A stretch of 35,070 nt of DNA from Halovenus sp. (GTDB taxonomy: Archaea; Halobacteriota; Halobacteria; Halobacteriales; Haloarculaceae), in the NCBI GenBank assembly GCA_028275025.1, contig JAQCNM010000181.1, positions 1 to 35,070 of the forward strand, in the 5' to 3' direction. A model generated the notes under the pieces. It saw nothing but the letters and a program-made list of their open reading frames with translations, searched no databases and was not told the DNA's origin. Positions 16,496-27,748 of this stretch are shown in pieces; positions within the stretch are counted from its first letter, which is position 1; each line of letters opens with the position of its first letter. Both the position numbers and the translations under genes were made by a program.

Positions 16496-18748
16496 ATGGG
16501 AATCGACGAGGACGCGCTAGACTACCACCGGGAGGAGCCACCCGGGAAGATAGCTATCTCGACGACAAAGCCGACAAACACACAGCGCGATCTGAGTCTG
16601 GCGTACTCGCCGGGTGTCGCCGCCCCGTGCCGGGCAATCCGTGACGACCCCGGGGAGGCGTTCCGGTACACCGCAAAGGGGAATCTCGTGGGCGTCGTCT
16701 CCGACGGCAGTGCGACGCTCGGTCTGGGCGACATCGGCCCGGGAGCCAGCAAGCCGGTGATGGAGGGAAAGGGTGTCCTGTTCAAGCGGTTCGCCGACAT
16801 CGACGTGTTCGACATCGAACTCGACCACGACGACCCCGACGCGATGGTCGGCTCGATACGCGCGATGGAGCCGACCTTCGGCGGGATCAACCTGGAGGAT
16901 ATCGCGGCACCGGAGTGTTTCGAGATCGAGACGCGACTCCGCGAGGCGATGGACATCCCCGTGTTTCACGACGACCAGCACGGCACCGCGATTATCTCCG
17001 GGGCGGCGCTTCTGAACGCGACGGACATTCTCGACAAGGAACTCGGCGATCTCGACATCGTCTTCTCGGGGGCCGGGGCGAGCGCGATTGCCACCGCCCG
17101 GTTCTACGTCTCGCTCGGTGCCGACCCGGACCGCATCACGATGTGTGACTCCGGCGGTATCATCACGGCCGACCGGGTCGCGACCGACGGTCTCAACGAG
17201 TACAAACGCGAGTTCGCCCGCGAGATACCGGAGGGTGGCCTCGACGACGCGATGGTAGATGCAGACGTGTTTATCGGCCTCTCGGTCGGTGGTATCGTCG
17301 ACGACACGATGGTGCGGTCGATGGCCGACAACCCGATCGTCTTCGCCATGGCCAACCCCGACCCCGAGATCACCTACGAGGCGGCAAAGACGGCGCGTGA
17401 CGACACTGTCATCGTCGCCACGGGCCGGTCTGACTACCCCAACCAGGTGAACAACGTGCTCGGGTTCCCGTTTATTTTCCGTGGTGCACTCGACGTTCGT
17501 GCGACCGAAATAAACGAGGCGATGAAGGTTGCCGCGGCACGGGCGCTCGCGGGACTGGCCAGGGAGGACGTTCCCGACGCGGTGTTGAAAGCGTACGGCG
17601 ACCAGCCGCTACAGTTCGGCCCGGACTACATCATCCCGAAGCCGCTCGACCCGCGTGTGCTGTTCGAGTTGGCACCCGCGGTCGCGGAGGCGGCAATCGA
17701 GAGTGGCTGTGCCCGGCGCGGCCTCGACCGGGCGGCGTACGTCGAGCAGTTGGAGGCACGACTGGGCAAGTCACGCGAGATGATGCGGGTGGTGTTGAAC
17801 AAGGCAAAGAGCGACCCACAGCGGGTCGTTCTCGCCGAGGGGGAAGACGAGAAGATCATCCGGGCGGCGTACCAACTTGCCGACCAGGGCATCGCACAGC
17901 CCGTGCTGCTCGGGAACCGGGACAGCATCCGCCGACAGACCGAGCAGTTGGGGCTCCGGTTCGACCCCGAGATTGTCGACCCCGAGGCGGACTCACTCGA
18001 CCCGTACGCCGACCGACTGCACGAACTCCGTCAGCGAAACGGAATCACCCGCCGCGAGGCCGAGGAACTCGTCCGGAACGGCAACCACCTCGGGAGCGTG
18101 ATGGTCGAGATGGGCGACGCCGACGCGATGCTGACGGGCCTGATGAACCACTACCCCGAGGCGCTGCGCCCGCCACTTGAGGTGATCGGTACCGCCGACG
18201 ACGCCGACTACGCCGCCGGGGTGTACATGCTCGCGTTCGACAACCGCGTCGTGTTCTGTGCCGACACCACCGTCAACATCGACCCCGACGCCGAGGTGCT
18301 CGCGGAGGTCGCCCGGCACACGGCCGACCTGGCGCGGCAGTTCAACGTCGAGCCCCGGGCGGCCCTGCTTTCTTACTCTGACTTCGGGAGTGTCGACAAC
18401 GAGGGGGTCCAGACGGTTCGCCGCGCGGCCGACGACCTGCGAACCGACCCCGCAGTCGAGTTCCCCGTCGACGGCGAGATGCAGGCAGACACCGCGGTCG
18501 TCGAGGAGATGCTCACCGGCACCTACGACTTTGCCAATCTCGAAGCGCCGGCGAACGTGCTCGTGTTTCCGAACCTGGAGGCCGGTAACATCGGTTACAA
18601 ACTGCTCCAGCGACTCGGTGGGGCCGAGGCGATCGGCCCGATGCTCGTCGGAATGGACAAGCCGGTGCACGTTCTCCAGCGCGGCGACGAGGTAAAGGAC
18701 ATCGTCAACCTCGCCGGTGTCGCCGTTGTCGACGCACAGAACCAGTAG
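16496..18748 (+). CDS. maeB: NADP-type malic enzyme with C-terminal phosphotransacetylase-like domain
   Basis: Start [19 protein letters not shown] at 16496; '[20 protein letters not shown]', '[12 protein letters not shown]', followed by a PTA-like domain '[15 protein letters not shown]...'. Confidence 0.93.
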   Translation: MGIDEDALDYHREEPPGKIAISTTKPTNTQRDLSLAYSPGVAAPCRAIRDDPGEAFRYTAKGNLVGVVSDGSATLGLGDIGPGASKPVMEGKGVLFKRFADIDVFDIELDHDDPDAMVGSIRAMEPTFGGINLEDIAAPECFEIETRLREAMDIPVFHDDQHGTAIISGAALLNATDILDKELGDLDIVFSGAGASAIATARFYVSLGADPDRITMCDSGGIITADRVATDGLNEYKREFAREIPEGGLDDAMVDADVFIGLSVGGIVDDTMVRSMADNPIVFAMANPDPEITYEAAKTARDDTVIVATGRSDYPNQVNNVLGFPFIFRGALDVRATEINEAMKVAAARALAGLAREDVPDAVLKAYGDQPLQFGPDYIIPKPLDPRVLFELAPAVAEAAIESGCARRGLDRAAYVEQLEARLGKSREMMRVVLNKAKSDPQRVVLAEGEDEKIIRAAYQLADQGIAQPVLLGNRDSIRRQTEQLGLRFDPEIVDPEADSLDPYADRLHELRQRNGITRREAEELVRNGNHLGSVMVEMGDADAMLTGLMNHYPEALRPPLEVIGTADDADYAAGVYMLAFDNRVVFCADTTVNIDPDAEVLAEVARHTADLARQFNVEPRAALLSYSDFGSVDNEGVQTVRRAADDLRTDPAVEFPVDGEMQADTAVVEEMLTGTYDFANLEAPANVLVFPNLEAGNIGYKLLQRLGGAEAIGPMLVGMDKPVHVLQRGDEVKDIVNLAGVAVVDAQNQ

Positions 18749-18780
18749 TGCAGTCCGGTTCCGAGCGCCGGCCGAAACGG

Positions 18781-18790
18781 TTTTGATTAT
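18781..18790 (+). promoter_or_regulatory. AT-rich TATA-like element upstream of pyrG
   Basis: 'ttttgattat' centred about 23 nt upstream of the ATG at 18809, compatible with leaderless initiation. Confidence 0.5.
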
Positions 18791-18808
18791 TCGCCGCACA
18801 CCCACGGT

Positions 18809-20473
18809 ATGCCGACCGAATCCGAGACGGACTACGACCCGAGTCTGGGACGAAAGTTCATCTTCGTGACCGGCGGCGTGATGTCCGGGCTCGGCAAGGG
18901 TATCACGGCCGCGAGCACGGGTCGACTGCTCGCAAACGCCGGTTTCGACGTCACCGCGGTCAAGATAGACCCCTACCTGAACGTCGACGCCGGTACGATG
19001 AACCCGTTCGAGCACGGGGAGGTGTACGTCCTGAAAGACGGCGGCGAGGTCGACCTCGACCTGGGCAACTACGAGCGGTTTCTCGACATCGACATGACCT
19101 TCGACCACAACGTCACCACCGGGAAGGTCTACCGGGACGTCATCGAGAACGAACGCGAGGGCGAGTATCTCGGCAAGACTGTCCAGATCATCCCGCACGT
19201 CACCGACGATATCAAGCGCCGCGTGCGCGAGACCGCGGCCGGCAGTGATGTCTGTATCGTAGAGGTCGGCGGGACCGTGGGTGATATCGAGGGGATGCCG
19301 TTTCTGGAGGCGCTGCGCCAGTTCGCGACCGAGCAGAACGACCGGGACGTCATGTTCGCACACGTCACGCTGGTACCACACTCGACAAACGGCGAGCAAA
19401 AGACCAAGCCGACACAGCACAGCGTCAAGGAGCTCCGGAGTATCGGTCTCCAGCCCGACATCGTCGTCGGTCGGTGTGAGGAGCCACTCGAACCACAGAC
19501 CCGGGAGAAGATTGCGCTTTTCTGTGACGTCCCCCAGGAGGCGGTGTTCTCGAACCCCGACGTCGAGGATATCTACCACGTTCCGTTGCGTCTCGAGGAG
19601 GAGGGGCTCGACGAGTGGGTGCTCGACAGGCTCGGTCTGGGTGTGGAGACAGACGAGGACCGCGACACGGAATGGCGCGACCGGGTCACCCGAGAGGCAG
19701 ACGGCGAGGTAACCGTCGCGCTCGTCGGCAAGTACGGGCTCGAGGACGCGTACATCTCGGTCCACGAGGCGCTGAAACACGCCGGTCTCGAGCGCGGCGT
19801 CAGGATCGACCACGAGTGGGTCCACGCCGAGAGCCTGGCCGAGGGTGGGCGGGGCCAACTCGACGGGGTCGACGCGCTCGTCGTCCCGGGTGGGTTCGGT
19901 TCACGAGGAACCGAGGGAAAGCTGACCGCAATCCGGCACGCCCGTGAGCGGGGTCTCCCGTTTCTCGGGCTCTGTCTGGGTTTCCAGCTCGCCGTCGTCG
20001 AGTACGCGCGCAACGTGGTCGGGCTGGCCGGCGCACACTCGGCCGAACTCGACGAGGACACCCCGCACCCAGTTGTCGACCTGCTCCCCGAGCAGGAGGG
20101 TGTCGACGACCTCGGCGGGACGATGCGGCTCGGCACGTACACGACCGATATCCGGGCCGAGACACTCGCACACCGGCTCTACGAGGCCGACAGCTGCGAG
20201 GAGCGCCACCGTCACCGCTACGAGGTCAACCCGGAGTACATCGAGCGGCTGACCGAGGCAGGGCTCGTGTTCTCCGGCCGGTCCGAGCGCCGGATGGAGC
20301 TGCTCGAACTCCCGGAACACCCGTTTTTTCTCGGGACACAGTTCCACCCCGAGTTCCGCTCGCGGCCGACACGTGCCAGCCCGCCGTTCGTCGGGTTGCT
20401 CGACGCCGCCCGGAGCCCGGGCGGGGCACAGAGTATCGGACAGCCCGCTAGCAGTGCCGGGGGTGAGAGCTGA
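18809..20473 (+). CDS. pyrG: CTP synthase
   Basis: '[26 protein letters not shown]', '[39 protein letters not shown]', glutaminase '[20 protein letters not shown]'. Confidence 0.97.
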   Translation: MPTESETDYDPSLGRKFIFVTGGVMSGLGKGITAASTGRLLANAGFDVTAVKIDPYLNVDAGTMNPFEHGEVYVLKDGGEVDLDLGNYERFLDIDMTFDHNVTTGKVYRDVIENEREGEYLGKTVQIIPHVTDDIKRRVRETAAGSDVCIVEVGGTVGDIEGMPFLEALRQFATEQNDRDVMFAHVTLVPHSTNGEQKTKPTQHSVKELRSIGLQPDIVVGRCEEPLEPQTREKIALFCDVPQEAVFSNPDVEDIYHVPLRLEEEGLDEWVLDRLGLGVETDEDRDTEWRDRVTREADGEVTVALVGKYGLEDAYISVHEALKHAGLERGVRIDHEWVHAESLAEGGRGQLDGVDALVVPGGFGSRGTEGKLTAIRHARERGLPFLGLCLGFQLAVVEYARNVVGLAGAHSAELDEDTPHPVVDLLPEQEGVDDLGGTMRLGTYTTDIRAETLAHRLYEADSCEERHRHRYEVNPEYIERLTEAGLVFSGRSERRMELLELPEHPFFLGTQFHPEFRSRPTRASPPFVGLLDAARSPGGAQSIGQPASSAGGES

Positions 20474-21384
20474 TGGTCGACGTCGAGTCGTTTGTCGAGG
20501 AGAAGGTGGCGGAGGTGGGCGCGGCGGTCGGTGACGCGAACGCCATCATCGCGCTGTCGGGTGGGGTCGACTCCTCGACGGCGGCCGCACTAGCCTACGA
20601 GGCCGTCGGCGACCAACTCACCCCGGTGTACGTCGACACCGGTCTCATGCGCAAAGGTGAAACCGAACAGGTCCGCGAGACGTTCGCATACATGGACTCG
20701 CTGCGGGTCGTCGACGCCCGGGACCGGTTTCTCGACGCGCTCGCCGGTGTCACCGACCCCGAGGAGAAACGCCACGTCATCGGCGAACAGTTCATCCGGG
20801 AGTTCGAAACCGTCGCCCGCGACGTCGACGCCGACTACCTCGTTCAGGGCACCATCTACCCCGACCGCATCGAGAGCGAGGGCAGTATAAAATCACACCA
20901 CAACGTCGGTGGCCTGCCCGAGCGGGTCGACTTCGACGGTATCGTCGAGCCGATGCGCGACCGCTACAAGGACGAGGTCCGTGAGGTGGCGCGGAGTCTC
21001 GACCTGGCGATGGCCGAGCGGATGCCGTTTCCGGGGCCGGGGCTCGCGGTGCGCGTACTCGGCGAGGTCACTGCCGAGAAACTCGCCGTCGCCCGCGAGG
21101 CCACACACGTCGTCGAGGCAGAACTCGAGGAGGACGACCCCTGGCAGGCGTTTGCCGCCGTGTTAGGCAAAGCCACCGGCGTGAAAGGCGACAACCGCGT
21201 CCACGGGTGGGTCGTCGCCGTCCGGTCGGTCGAGTCCCGCGACGGGATGACCGCCCGGGCGCAGGAGCTCGACTGGGAGACACTCCAGCGCATCCAGTCC
21301 CGCATCACCGGTGAGAACAACAGCGTCGCTCGCGTCGTCTACGACGTGACCCACAAACCCCCCGCGACAATCGAGTACGAGTAA
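20473..21384 (+). CDS. guaAB: GMP synthase (glutamine-hydrolyzing) subunit B, ATP pyrophosphatase
   Basis: PP-loop '[17 protein letters not shown]', 'GLMRKGE', '[12 protein letters not shown]', C-term '[17 protein letters not shown]'; start overlaps the pyrG stop by 1 nt. Confidence 0.95.
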   Translation: MVDVESFVEEKVAEVGAAVGDANAIIALSGGVDSSTAAALAYEAVGDQLTPVYVDTGLMRKGETEQVRETFAYMDSLRVVDARDRFLDALAGVTDPEEKRHVIGEQFIREFETVARDVDADYLVQGTIYPDRIESEGSIKSHHNVGGLPERVDFDGIVEPMRDRYKDEVREVARSLDLAMAERMPFPGPGLAVRVLGEVTAEKLAVAREATHVVEAELEEDDPWQAFAAVLGKATGVKGDNRVHGWVVAVRSVESRDGMTARAQELDWETLQRIQSRITGENNSVARVVYDVTHKPPATIEYE

Positions 21385-21704
21385 TGACACGAGCTATCGT
21401 TGCCGGCACCGACCAGTACAGTATCGCAACCGCAATCGCCGACGCCGGACACGAGGTCGCCCGGGTCGACCTCGCAACCGGCGACACACTCGACGCCACC
21501 GATATCGGGGCGACCGACGTGTACGTGCTCACCGAACTCGACCAGGCGACCTCTATCCCGGTCGCAAAGGAGCGAAACCCCGACCTGCGGGTTGTGGTGT
21601 ACGCCGACGACTCGCTCCCGGATTTCGTGCGCCGACAGACCGACCTCGCGCTCGACCCGGCGCTTTTCGACCCCGCGGACGTCGCGGCCGAGCTCGGCGG
21701 GTGA
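21384..21704 (+). CDS. Small conserved haloarchaeal protein (DUF7126-like, often found with nucleotide genes)
   Basis: 106 aa; '[36 protein letters not shown]'; start overlaps the guaAB stop (TAATG). Confidence 0.75.
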   Translation: MTRAIVAGTDQYSIATAIADAGHEVARVDLATGDTLDATDIGATDVYVLTELDQATSIPVAKERNPDLRVVVYADDSLPDFVRRQTDLALDPALFDPADVAAELGG

Positions 21705-21711
21705 GCGGGGC

Positions 21712-22455
21712 TCACCGCGTCTCGTCGGACCTGTCACCGACCTGCTCCGCACCGCGCCGGAACAGCCCCTGGAGCGTGCGCACCTCCCGCGGGGTCGGGT
21801 GTGCCCGTCCGAGGAGTCGCCGGAACAGCCGGCTCGCCTTCTCGCGTTTGGGCTCGGGGTGACCAACCGCCGTGACGTACGCCGCGAACTGCTCGTGGAG
21901 CCGTTCGAGTTCGGCCGGGTCCACACGCTCGTGGAGTTGGTCGGGATGTTGGGTCTCGGTGAGTGTCAGCCGCCGGAGCTCGTAACAGACCACTGTCGCG
22001 GCCTGACCGAGATTCAGCGACGGGTACACCGGGCTAGCGGGAATCGAACAGACCGTGTCCAGCCGCGCGAGTTCGTCGTTCGTGAGACCGACCCGCTCGC
22101 GGCCGAACACGACCGCGACGTCGGCATCGACACCACGGAGGTGGTCCGGCAGGTCGGCCGCGGTCACCGCCGGGTACCGGACGTGGCTCGTGGAGTCCTC
22201 GTTCGTGATGGCGGTGCAGCCGACCGTGTAGTACCCCTCGACGAGTGCGTCGAGTGTCGTCTCGGTGGCGTTCGGGAGCACGTCCTCGCGGGCGCGGCCG
22301 GCGAACCCGTACGCCTCCCCCTCCGGGTCGAGCGGCGGCGGGTCGACGAGCAGCAGTTCGGAGAGCCCGAAGTTCTTCACCGCCCGGGCGATGGTCCCGA
22401 CGTTGCCGGGGGTCTCGGCGTCGACAACTGCAACGGCGATGCGGTCTGCTGTCAT
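21712..22455 (-). CDS. trmJ: SpoU/TrmJ-type RNA 2'-O-methyltransferase
   Basis: Start MTADRIAVAVVDAETPGNVGTIARAVKNFG at 22455; knot motifs 'VVFGRERVGLTNDEL' and 'PVYPSLNLGQAATVVCYEL'. Confidence 0.87.
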   Translation of the reverse strand: MTADRIAVAVVDAETPGNVGTIARAVKNFGLSELLLVDPPPLDPEGEAYGFAGRAREDVLPNATETTLDALVEGYYTVGCTAITNEDSTSHVRYPAVTAADLPDHLRGVDADVAVVFGRERVGLTNDELARLDTVCSIPASPVYPSLNLGQAATVVCYELRRLTLTETQHPDQLHERVDPAELERLHEQFAAYVTAVGHPEPKREKASRLFRRLLGRAHPTPREVRTLQGLFRRGAEQVGDRSDETR

Positions 22456-22613
22456 CACGCACGGTACGCCCGGCCGGGGCAAAAACCGCGTGGCTCGGCC
22501 GACCACACGGAGCTGACGTGTCCGCCACCACAGCCCGGAACCGGTCGGAGCTGCCGCCGGACGGAGAGTCCGAGTCGGAGTGGCGAGCGGGCCGGCCAGC
22601 CGGAAACCGCAGT

Positions 22614-23276
22614 TCACCCCAGGCTGTACTCGAGCAAAACACCGTCGTCAACCCGGTCGACCGAGTCGAGTGTGAGCTCCGGAAACCCCTCGACGAACCC
22701 CTCGCCGTCGGCGAGTGTCGGTGCGTCCCGGCCGCCGATGACCAGCGAGCCGACGAACACAGAGAGCCGGTCGACCAGACCCGCGGCGACCAGCGAGTAG
22801 ATGAGCTCACCCCCGCCCTCGACCATCAGCTGGTCGACACCACGGGAGTCGAGTGTGGCGAACGCGGCCGAGAGGTCCACGCGGTCCTCACCTGCCCGGA
22901 GCAGCGTCGCGCCGGCCTCCGCGAGCCGGTCGGCCGCCCGGTCGGCGGCTGTCGTCGTCGTGAGCAGGACCGTCTCGGCGTCACCGGAGACCACCCGCGC
23001 GTCGTCGGGGGTGCGGAGCCCCGAGTCGGCAACGACACGCGCCGGGTCCGCCGGGTCACCGCGCGCCCGCCGCTCCGCTCGCCGGCGCTCACTCTCGAGG
23101 GTCAGCGACGGGTCGTCCGCCAGGACCGTCCCCACACCGACCATGACCGCGTCGCTCTCGGCACGGAGTGCGTCCACACGGTCGAAGTCGGCCGACCCGC
23201 TGATAGCGATCTGTTCGCGACGCCGCGAGGAGAGTTTCCCGTCGACACTCATCGCGGCGTTCACCACAACCTGCAT
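22614..23276 (-). CDS. arfC: 2,5-diamino-6-(ribosylamino)pyrimidinone 5'-phosphate reductase (RibD-C family)
   Basis: Start MQVVVNAAMSVDGKLSSRRREQIAISG at 23276; 'DAVMVGVGTVLADDPSLT', 'LMVEGGGELIYSLVAAGLVD' are RibD-C signatures. Confidence 0.85.
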   Translation of the reverse strand: MQVVVNAAMSVDGKLSSRRREQIAISGSADFDRVDALRAESDAVMVGVGTVLADDPSLTLESERRRAERRARGDPADPARVVADSGLRTPDDARVVSGDAETVLLTTTTAADRAADRLAEAGATLLRAGEDRVDLSAAFATLDSRGVDQLMVEGGGELIYSLVAAGLVDRLSVFVGSLVIGGRDAPTLADGEGFVEGFPELTLDSVDRVDDGVLLEYSLG

Positions 23277-23370
23277 ACCCACATTAGCGCCTCGATGCAC
23301 TACTCGGTTCGGGTCGTGACAGCGTGGGGTAGACGGGTCCGAAACCGCAGTGCCACGGCGGGACCGGGCG

Positions 23371-23399
23371 GTGACAGTCGGCTACCGGCCGTCTGTCAC
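23371..23399. promoter_or_regulatory. Hairpin/inverted repeat in the divergent arfC / rubredoxin-like spacer
   Basis: GTGACAG-T-CGGC-TACCG-GCCG-T-CTGTCAC: 7-bp plus 4-bp arms, one T:T mismatch, 5-nt loop. Confidence 0.6.
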
Positions 23400-23488
23400 G
23401 GAGGTCGACACGGCCCACGACGGCGACAACGAGACACCGCCAGGAGTCGCGGCACAGAGTTAAGCCGGTCGAGGTCGAACTCCTGTCT

Positions 23489-23773
23489 ATGGGCGCGAAC
23501 GACTCCGAGCAGCGTGTCGAGTTCGGACAGGCCATCTACACCGAGGCGGGCGTCAAACTCGGGACGGTCCGGGGGTTCGACGAGTCGGGGTTCTACGTGA
23601 CCGCGGTCGGTGGTGTCGAACTGGCCGACGAGCAGTCGGGTAGCGTTCACGTCGAGGCGCTGATGTGGCGCTGCCGGGACTGTGGCGAGATGGGCAAACT
23701 CGGTGAGATACCCGACGAGTGTCCCGACTGTGGGGCACCAAGGGAGGAGCTTTACCACTGGCAGGAAGACTGA
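23489..23773 (+). CDS. Small protein with rubredoxin/rubrerythrin-type zinc ribbon (DUF7130-like)
   Basis: 94 aa; C-term 'WRCRDCGEMGKLGEIPDECPDCGAPREELYHW' (CxxCG...CxxCG) preceded by a beta-rich 'EAGVKLGTVRGFDESGFYV' segment. Confidence 0.78.
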   Translation: MGANDSEQRVEFGQAIYTEAGVKLGTVRGFDESGFYVTAVGGVELADEQSGSVHVEALMWRCRDCGEMGKLGEIPDECPDCGAPREELYHWQED

Positions 23774-23792
23774 GAGGCGTGTACACGGGGGT

Positions 23793-24998
23793 TCAGGACG
23801 GTGTCTCCGTGGGGGAGACGTCACTGCGGAGTCGACGCCGGAGCGCGGTAGCGGTGAGCGCCACCAGCACGAGACCGAGCACCCCCGAGAGCGTGAGAAA
23901 CGTACCCGCCCAGCCGACGGTGTCGGCGAGCAGGCCGACCCCGACCGACCCGGAGGCACCGAACATCATGTAGGTCGTCCGGACGAGACCGAACCCGAGA
24001 CCCTCCTCTGCTGGGCTCATGTGGTCCAGAAACTTCGGGAGCATCGCCGCCCCCCAACTCATCGCGACCCCGACGAGACCGGTCGCGAGCGCGACACTCA
24101 CCAGCCCCGGCCCGCGGACGAACAGGGTGTAGCCGAGGACACCGGCGGCCATGCAGATGCTCATCGCGGCGTCGCGGCCGATGCGGTCCGAGAGCCAGCC
24201 CAGCAGGGGCTGTCCGACCCCCTGGACGAGGAAGTACGCCGAGAACACCGCGCCGGCCGCCGTCTCGGAGTAACCGCGGTGCTCGATGAGAAAGGTCGGG
24301 AGAAAGGACGCCGTTCCCTGCCAGACAAACGCACTGCACACGGCGATCAGGAGTGTCCCGGTGATGGGCGGCCGGGTCAGGAGTTCACCCAACACCCGAG
24401 GGTCGACCCGGTCGCGGATCCGCTCGTCGGGTCGCTGTGGTGCCCGCCCCGGGATACCGGCGGCTACCAGCAGTACTGCGGGCACAGCGCCGACCGCTCC
24501 GAGCGCGACGGCGTACCGCCAGCCGAACTGAGCTCCCACGTAGGCCGCTGTCACGGGTGCGAGTAGCCCCGCAACCGGCGCACCGGCGCTGTGGACCCCG
24601 ATAGCGGTGCCGGTGTTGTCGAACTCGCGTGAAAGCAGCGTCGTCGCCACGCTGTAGTGCAGTCCGGCCGCACTGCCGAGCACGAGTGTAAAAAACAAAA
24701 AGGCGAGAAACGCCGGGGAGAGTGCGAGCAGGAGACTCCCGACGGCGGTCCCTCCGACGGCGACGAGAATCACCAGCCGCCCACCGAAGCGGTCACCGAG
24801 CAACCCGCTCGGAAACTGCGCCAGGGCGTATGCCAGCCACACACCGCTGAGTGCCAGCCCGATCGTCCCGTTCGAGACACCGAACTCCGCCGAGATAGCG
24901 GGAACGACCGGGCTGATAACCAGCCTGGCGACCATCGTCGCAAAGAACGCGAGCGTGCAGGCAGTCAGTGTAGACCGTCTCGTCGACCAGCCGACCAT
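23793..24998 (-). CDS. Major facilitator superfamily transporter
   Basis: 401 aa, about 12 hydrophobic segments, 'GLLGDRFGGRLVI' and 'GWLSDRIGRDAAM' MFS loop motifs. Confidence 0.9.
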   Translation of the reverse strand: MVGWSTRRSTLTACTLAFFATMVARLVISPVVPAISAEFGVSNGTIGLALSGVWLAYALAQFPSGLLGDRFGGRLVILVAVGGTAVGSLLLALSPAFLAFLFFTLVLGSAAGLHYSVATTLLSREFDNTGTAIGVHSAGAPVAGLLAPVTAAYVGAQFGWRYAVALGAVGAVPAVLLVAAGIPGRAPQRPDERIRDRVDPRVLGELLTRPPITGTLLIAVCSAFVWQGTASFLPTFLIEHRGYSETAAGAVFSAYFLVQGVGQPLLGWLSDRIGRDAAMSICMAAGVLGYTLFVRGPGLVSVALATGLVGVAMSWGAAMLPKFLDHMSPAEEGLGFGLVRTTYMMFGASGSVGVGLLADTVGWAGTFLTLSGVLGLVLVALTATALRRRLRSDVSPTETPS

Positions 24999-25064
24999 CT
25001 ACGACACGTCGACGCCGGACCTGCAAGTAGCGCACGGTTTCCCGACGAACTGCCCGCTGTCGGG

Positions 25065-27236
25065 TCAGTCCGGCGACCCGTCGAGAGTCGCCGCGATGTG
25101 GTCGCGCCAGTCCGCGAGCGTGTCGGCGTTCACACTGACCGTCGCCTCGCCGACGGTCAGGGAGAGCGACCCCGAGTCGTTGGCCGTACCGAGGCGTGAC
25201 ACGGGGGCGACCCCCTCGAACGCCCGCTCGACGGCACCGGGTGCGGCCGTCTCGACGACCACCCGACCGGGCTGCTCCTGAAAGAGCAGTCCAAGCGCCC
25301 GCTCGGCCACGTCGCCCCCGCCGGACGGGTCGACCGTCACCGCGGCACCGGCCGCCCCGGTCACCATCTCGGCGAGTGTCACCGCGAGGCCGCCGTGGCT
25401 GACGTCGTGGGTCGCGAGCGTCGACGGCCAGTCGGCCACCTCGGCGACCGTCTCGAGCAGTGCCGCGGGGTTCGCGGGCAACACCGGGAACCGGTCACTC
25501 CCGCCGAACTGTGCGAGGTACTCCGAACCGCCCAACCGCGGCCGCTCACCGGCCAGTGGGCGGTCACCGACAACGAGCAGTTCGCCCGTGCCGTCGAGTG
25601 AGAGTGTAGGGGCGTCGTAATCGGTCTTCGTGCCGACGAGTGCGAGCGTCGGGGTCGGCGGAACCGGGCCGGTCGGGGAGTCGTTGTAAAGCGAGACGTT
25701 CCCGCCGACAATCGGGATCGAGAGGCTCTCACACATCTCCGCGAGTCCGTCGACGGCGGCGGCGAACCCGCCGTACACGTCCGACTGTTCCGGGTTACCG
25801 CCGTTGAGACAGTCCACGGCGGCGAGCGGCTCCGCCCCCTTCGCGGCGACGTTCGTGGCGGTCTCGAGTGCAACGGCACGTGCACCCTCGTACGGTGCCG
25901 TCGCCGTCCAGTGTGGCTCCGCGCCGGCGGCGAGAGCAACACCCACCCCGGCCTCCCGAACGGCGAGTATCGCCGCGTCGTCACCGGGTCGGAGCGCGGT
26001 TCGGACCCCTACCTCGTGGTCGTACTGCCGGTAGACCCACCGCTTCGAGGCGGTGTTCGGGCTCCCGACCACCGTCTCGAATGCCGTCTCGATGTCGGCC
26101 GTCGGCAGATGCTGCTCTGGGGTCGACGGCTCGGTCCGCTCGAGGTCGTGGACCGGCGCCCCCTCACCGAGATACGTCGCGTCGACGTCGACCACCGTCT
26201 CACCCTCGAACGTACAGACGTAGTTTCCGTCTGTCACCGTACCGACGACGGACGCGCCGAGGTCGTACCGGTCGGCGACGGCCCGAACCCGGTCGACGTG
26301 CTCGGACTGGACCTCGTAACACATACGCTCCTGTGACTCGGAGAGGAGGCGTTCGAGCGCGTTCAACCCCGGTTCGCGCTGGTGGAGCCCTTCGAGTTCG
26401 ATTCGTGCGCCGAACCCTCCCTTCGCGACGAGTTCGCTCGTTGCACCACCCAACCCGGCCGCGCCGAGGTCGCGTGCCGACTCGACGAGCCCCTCGTCGA
26501 GTAACGCCTCGTTTGCCTCGATGAGGAGTTTCTCGGTGTAGGGGTCACCCACCTGGACCGCCGGGCGGTCTGCCGTCTCGGCGTCCGCCGAGAGGTCCTC
26601 GCTCGCAAACGAGGCACCGCCGAGACCGTCCCGCCCAGTTCCAGCCCCGACGATGACGAGGCTGTTGCCCGCAGTCTGTGCCTCGGCGGTCACCAGCTGC
26701 TCGGGTTCGACGACACCGAGACAGGCCACGTTCACCAGCGGGTTCCCCTCGTACCCCGGGTGGAAGGCGACACTCCCGGCCACGGTCGGTACACCGATAC
26801 AGTTACCGTAGTGACTTATCCCCTCGACCACCCCCTCGAACAGGTACTGTGAGCGGTCGCGGTCGAACGGGCCAAAGTAAAGCGAGTCCGCGAGCGCAAT
26901 CGGATAGGCACCCATCGAGAGGGTGTCCCTGACGATGCCGCCGACGCCCGTCGCCGCACCGTCGAACGGGTCGACGTAGGACGGGTGGTTGTGGCTCTCG
27001 ATACCCATCGTGAGGTAGCTGTCCCCGCCGGGGAGTGCAACTACGGCGGCGTCGTCACCCGGCCCCACGACGACCTGCTCGCTCTCCGTGTCGAACGCCG
27101 AGAGCAGCGGCCGCGAGGAACGGTACGCGCAGTGCTCGCTCCAGAGGTTCTCGAACAGGGCTGCCTCCTCGCGTGTCGGCTCCCGCCCCAGGTGCTCGAC
27201 GACGAGTTCGCGGTCGGACTCGGCAAGCGCCATCAC
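25065..27236 (-). CDS. purL: Phosphoribosylformylglycinamidine synthase subunit II
   Basis: '[19 protein letters not shown]', '[35 protein letters not shown]', '[15 protein letters not shown]'. Confidence 0.95.
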   Translation of the reverse strand: MMALAESDRELVVEHLGREPTREEAALFENLWSEHCAYRSSRPLLSAFDTESEQVVVGPGDDAAVVALPGGDSYLTMGIESHNHPSYVDPFDGAATGVGGIVRDTLSMGAYPIALADSLYFGPFDRDRSQYLFEGVVEGISHYGNCIGVPTVAGSVAFHPGYEGNPLVNVACLGVVEPEQLVTAEAQTAGNSLVIVGAGTGRDGLGGASFASEDLSADAETADRPAVQVGDPYTEKLLIEANEALLDEGLVESARDLGAAGLGGATSELVAKGGFGARIELEGLHQREPGLNALERLLSESQERMCYEVQSEHVDRVRAVADRYDLGASVVGTVTDGNYVCTFEGETVVDVDATYLGEGAPVHDLERTEPSTPEQHLPTADIETAFETVVGSPNTASKRWVYRQYDHEVGVRTALRPGDDAAILAVREAGVGVALAAGAEPHWTATAPYEGARAVALETATNVAAKGAEPLAAVDCLNGGNPEQSDVYGGFAAAVDGLAEMCESLSIPIVGGNVSLYNDSPTGPVPPTPTLALVGTKTDYDAPTLSLDGTGELLVVGDRPLAGERPRLGGSEYLAQFGGSDRFPVLPANPAALLETVAEVADWPSTLATHDVSHGGLAVTLAEMVTGAAGAAVTVDPSGGGDVAERALGLLFQEQPGRVVVETAAPGAVERAFEGVAPVSRLGTANDSGSLSLTVGEATVSVNADTLADWRDHIAATLDGSPD

Positions 27237-27316
27237 CTCTCCGTTGTGTGAGCCCTGCTAAATCACTGCTGGTTTCGACGGGTGGTCGACGGTGACACGG
27301 GAACTGAACAACAGTG

Positions 27317-27748
27317 TTACAGCGAGGAGTCCTCGAAGCTACTGCCGATGCGGTACGGCGACTCCTCCTCGCCGTCGTCGAGTTCGTCTAGATCGACGAT
27401 GTCTTTCTTGCCGTGTCTGTCGAGATCCTGTCTGAGTTGTGTGACGTACTGTTTGTGCTCTTTGAGCTGTTCGCGGAGGTGTTCGGCCTCGAGTTCCAGC
27501 CGCTCGTGCTCGCGGACGAAGCTCTTTGGAACCTCTACCTTCGGCGGGAAACTCTCGCTGGTCGTGTCCGAGTCACTCACCTCGTGTTCCGGGATGACCT
27601 CGACCTGGCCGTCGTGGGCGACGAGCATGTCGACGTAGTCGCGAAAGACGGCAGACAGCGAGATATCACGCTCCTCGGCAATGTCGCGGAGGGTCTCGAA
27701 CTTCTCCTGGCTCACACGAAAGGAGATGGTCTTGTTCTTGTTTCCCAT
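27317..27748 (-). CDS. Ribbon-helix-helix DNA-binding protein with coiled-coil/acidic C-terminus
   Basis: 'NKTISFRVSQEKFETLRDIAEERDISLSAVFRDYVDMLV' is an RHH fold; C-term 'HERLELEAEHLREQLKEHKQYVTQLRQDL' predicts a coiled coil. Possibly related to haloarchaeal CdrS/CdrL-type RHH regulators, not established here. Confidence 0.78.
   Translation of the reverse strand: MGNKNKTISFRVSQEKFETLRDIAEERDISLSAVFRDYVDMLVAHDGQVEVIPEHEVSDSDTTSESFPPKVEVPKSFVREHERLELEAEHLREQLKEHKQYVTQLRQDLDRHGKKDIVDLDELDDGEEESPYRIGSSFEDSSL

Noticed and set aside
17993-19858. 621-aa minus-strand ORF across maeB/pyrG
   Set aside because: Spans two clear genes on the opposite strand; composition reflects antisense codons.
21400-23600. 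Long plus-strand ORFs (466 aa and 451 aa)
   Set aside because: Overlap guaAB-operon, trmJ and arfC genes in wrong frames or strand; Arg/Ser/Pro-rich and not haloarchaeal-like.
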